A stretch of DNA of 15,350 bases from CAZHZT01 sp964537285. GTDB taxonomy: Bacteria; Bacteroidota; Bacteroidia; Chitinophagales; Saprospiraceae. Location: contig CAZHZT010000134.1 of assembly GCA_964537285.1 (NCBI GenBank), forward strand, positions 1 to 15,350, in the 5' to 3' direction. Positions 13,983-15,350 of the stretch are shown here, piece after piece. A program made the translations under genes and the position numbers. Under the pieces are notes generated by a model, which worked only from the letters and a program-made list of their open reading frames with translations, was not told the DNA's origin and made no database searches. The stretch's first letter is position 1, and the number at the start of each line of letters is the position of its first letter.

Positions 13983-15262
13983 TTTTCATGAGTTCTCCCT
14001 TTTATTTTACCTTCACTATATTGTTTATCCAGTTCTTCTTGCTGTTTTTTAAACGTTTCAGAGGTTTCCTTTAGTCCTAATTCCTGCAGATCTGGTTGCC
14101 CGGCATCAATCCAGGCGGTGTACCAGGCAGAGCCAATGGTCTGGATAGACTCGCGCATTCTTCTTTCAACCATGCCTTTCATAGCTTCCTGATAAGCGGC
14201 AGCATAATCCTGACATTGCGTACGTATCGTTCTTCCCAATCGTTCTTCGTAACAGTATTGCTTATCTTCGGGATAAGTTAAGCTCAAACGTTTTTCGATT
14301 GCCAGCACACTGTCCAGATAGGAATGGCTGGTGAGGACTACGTCCCAGTAGTAGTCGGAAATATTTTCAATATAATCGGCTTTACCGACAAAGAAATTGT
14401 AGGTTTTATCAGCAAATAGCTCTGGAATACGACTTTCCCAAAAAGCGTGTATGCCTACTTGGTTCGTTAATTGCCCGTTGTAATTTTCGGTAGTGTGCAA
14501 TGGAACATGTGCATCACCGATATAATGCCCAAACTCGGAAGAAAGTCTTAAAATAGTCTCTATATCTTTTATTCGAAAAGCTTTGGTAAGACGATTCTGC
14601 ATGACAACCAAATGATAAGGCAGGATGCCGTATTCAGAGAAACGATCAATAGCAAATGCATTTGTACAAGAAATTACAAATGGGTATTCCTCAAAAAGTC
14701 CTTGCAGACTGTCACAATTAACCAACCAATCATCCTCATAATATTGGTCTCTTAAATTTTTCTCAAAGAAATTTTTATAAAAAATATAAGGCAGCTGAAT
14801 TTCATTGACTCCTGTTAATTTGTATACATCAGGCCCTCCCAACTTCAAGACATTGTCCTTCCTTAAGGTAACCTCATTACCCAAAATCTGAAGCGTGTCC
14901 ATATCACTCGTAACCACAAATAAATCCGTATACTTGACCAATGCGTCCGTCCAATTTCGGGGCACCTCTGTGAAAGGATATGTTCCCCAATGGTCAATAT
15001 CGATATAATGCCTGACCGCCTCATGCCTGGTTGCATAGCGCCTTTTGTCAGGATCCACGGCGTGTTCCGTAATGTACTCTATATGTTTTTTATAAAAAAC
15101 AATTAATTCTTTCGGCAAGGTAAAAACGGCCATCCGGTTAATACGCCGATGGCCAAAGAAACCCCAATCATCTCCGTTTGGCTTATTTATGAATGCTACA
15201 GAGATAAATAGCGCAGAAAAAAACAGCAGAGCGATAAAGGATTTGATTAAAAACTTTTTCAT
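13979..15262 (-). CDS. Secreted zinc-dependent phospholipase C / S1-P1 nuclease-family enzyme
   Basis: This 427-residue exported protein (signal peptide about 1-24, MKKFLIKSFIALLFFSALFI...) belongs to the trinuclear-zinc phospholipase C / S1-P1 nuclease superfamily. A full candidate ligand set is visible: W33 and H38 in WGFFGH, D70 in AVDPDKR, H85 in RHYIDID, H246, D250 and H256 in GHYIGDAHVPLH, and H272 and E276 in GIHAFWES. The spacings D70-H85, H246-D250-H256 and H272-E276 fit the family; the last ligand is Glu, as in Bacillus PC-PLC, rather than the Asp of P1 nuclease. About 160 residues separate H85 from H246, longer than in P1. The substrate (phospholipid or nucleic acid) cannot be decided. 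I chose the ATG at 15260-15262; an in-frame ATG at 15293-15295 would add 11 residues that run into the dispersed repeat and precede the signal peptide. Confidence 0.85.
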   Translation of the reverse strand: MKKFLIKSFIALLFFSALFISVAFINKPNGDDWGFFGHRRINRMAVFTLPKELIVFYKKHIEYITEHAVDPDKRRYATRHEAVRHYIDIDHWGTYPFTEVPRNWTDALVKYTDLFVVTSDMDTLQILGNEVTLRKDNVLKLGGPDVYKLTGVNEIQLPYIFYKNFFEKNLRDQYYEDDWLVNCDSLQGLFEEYPFVISCTNAFAIDRFSEYGILPYHLVVMQNRLTKAFRIKDIETILRLSSEFGHYIGDAHVPLHTTENYNGQLTNQVGIHAFWESRIPELFADKTYNFFVGKADYIENISDYYWDVVLTSHSYLDSVLAIEKRLSLTYPEDKQYCYEERLGRTIRTQCQDYAAAYQEAMKGMVERRMRESIQTIGSAWYTAWIDAGQPDLQELGLKETSETFKKQQEELDKQYSEGKIKGRTHEN

Positions 15263-15277
15263 AAGGTTATTGTGAAT

Positions 15278-15318
15278 GGTTCTAGATGATTTCATTTGGT
15301 CGAAATTAATTTAGAAAG
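15278..15318 (+). repeat. Partial copy of the MITE terminal inverted repeat
   Basis: These 41 bases match the left end of the element at 8030 at 38 of 41 positions (starting GGTTCTAGATGATTTC). The interior side continues differently (AGCCCTTAAACATGAG), so this is either a diverged family member or a solo end; the window stops before the other end. It lies 16 bp upstream of the chosen phospholipase-like start codon. Confidence 0.8.
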
Positions 15319-15319
15319 C

Positions 15320-15350
15320 CCTTAAACATGAGTCATCCCGAATTTTAAGG
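15320..15350. repeat. Dispersed hairpin arm at the window edge
   Basis: AAACATGAGTCATCCCGAAT (from 15324) matches the complement of the hemH-downstream hairpin with one difference, and CCTTAAA (15320-15326) can pair with TTTAAGG (15344-15350). The structure is cut by the window end. Confidence 0.5.

Noticed and set aside
15263..15295. Extended start (11 extra residues) for the phospholipase-like protein
   Set aside because: The extension runs into the dispersed MITE end repeat and would put a polar stretch before a standard signal peptide; the internal ATG directly starts the MKKFL signal sequence.

Overview
The window looks like chromosomal DNA from a Bacteroidota bacterium, most likely of the Saprospiraceae/Cytophagia type. 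The main evidence is a giant secreted protein that ends in a gliding-motility/type IX secretion (type B) C-terminal domain and is built from Ig-like and 'GCDS' repeats. Supporting signs are a DNA topoisomerase I whose C-terminus has Toprim-type repeats instead of zinc fingers, an LpxB (so an outer membrane with lipid A), moderate-to-low GC, and starts without clear Shine-Dalgarno sequences. The placement is inferred from protein architecture, not from a phylogeny.

Layout from left to right. 1-202: AT-rich leader with no gene. 203-451 (+): small helix-turn-helix protein. 462-518: convergent hairpin. 536-1252 (-): tRNA1(Val) m6A37 methyltransferase, TrmN6 type. 1253-1735: divergent gap holding a 13-bp inverted repeat next to trmN6 and a 179-bp foldback repeat. 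1736-4297 (+): topA. 4282-4375: a perfect 94-bp palindrome shared by the 3' ends of topA and the convergent lpxB. 4373-6593 (-): an operon surE - small membrane protein - lpxB, read right to left, with a 4-nt overlap between the last two. 6594-6930: divergent gap with a decayed inverted repeat. 6931-7959 (+): hemH. 7960-8605: hairpin, a 481-bp MITE-like foldback element with an 8-bp target duplication, and further hairpins. 8606-13729 (-): 1707-residue secreted modular protein with ten near-identical 41-residue (123-bp) tandem repeats. 13730-13978: another foldback/hairpin cluster. 13979-15262 (-): secreted zinc-dependent phospholipase C / S1-P1 nuclease-like enzyme. 15278-15350: the start of another copy of the MITE terminal repeat, cut by the window edge.

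The genes are mostly housekeeping (tRNA modification, DNA topology, lipid A, nucleotide salvage, haem) plus two exported proteins; they do not form one pathway. I found no defence system, CRISPR array, tRNA or rRNA. The unusual part is the intergenic DNA: most sizeable gaps hold an inverted repeat, ranging from a perfect zero-spacer palindrome to a mobile element made of nested hairpins. The second notable feature is the recently expanding repeat array inside the secreted protein.
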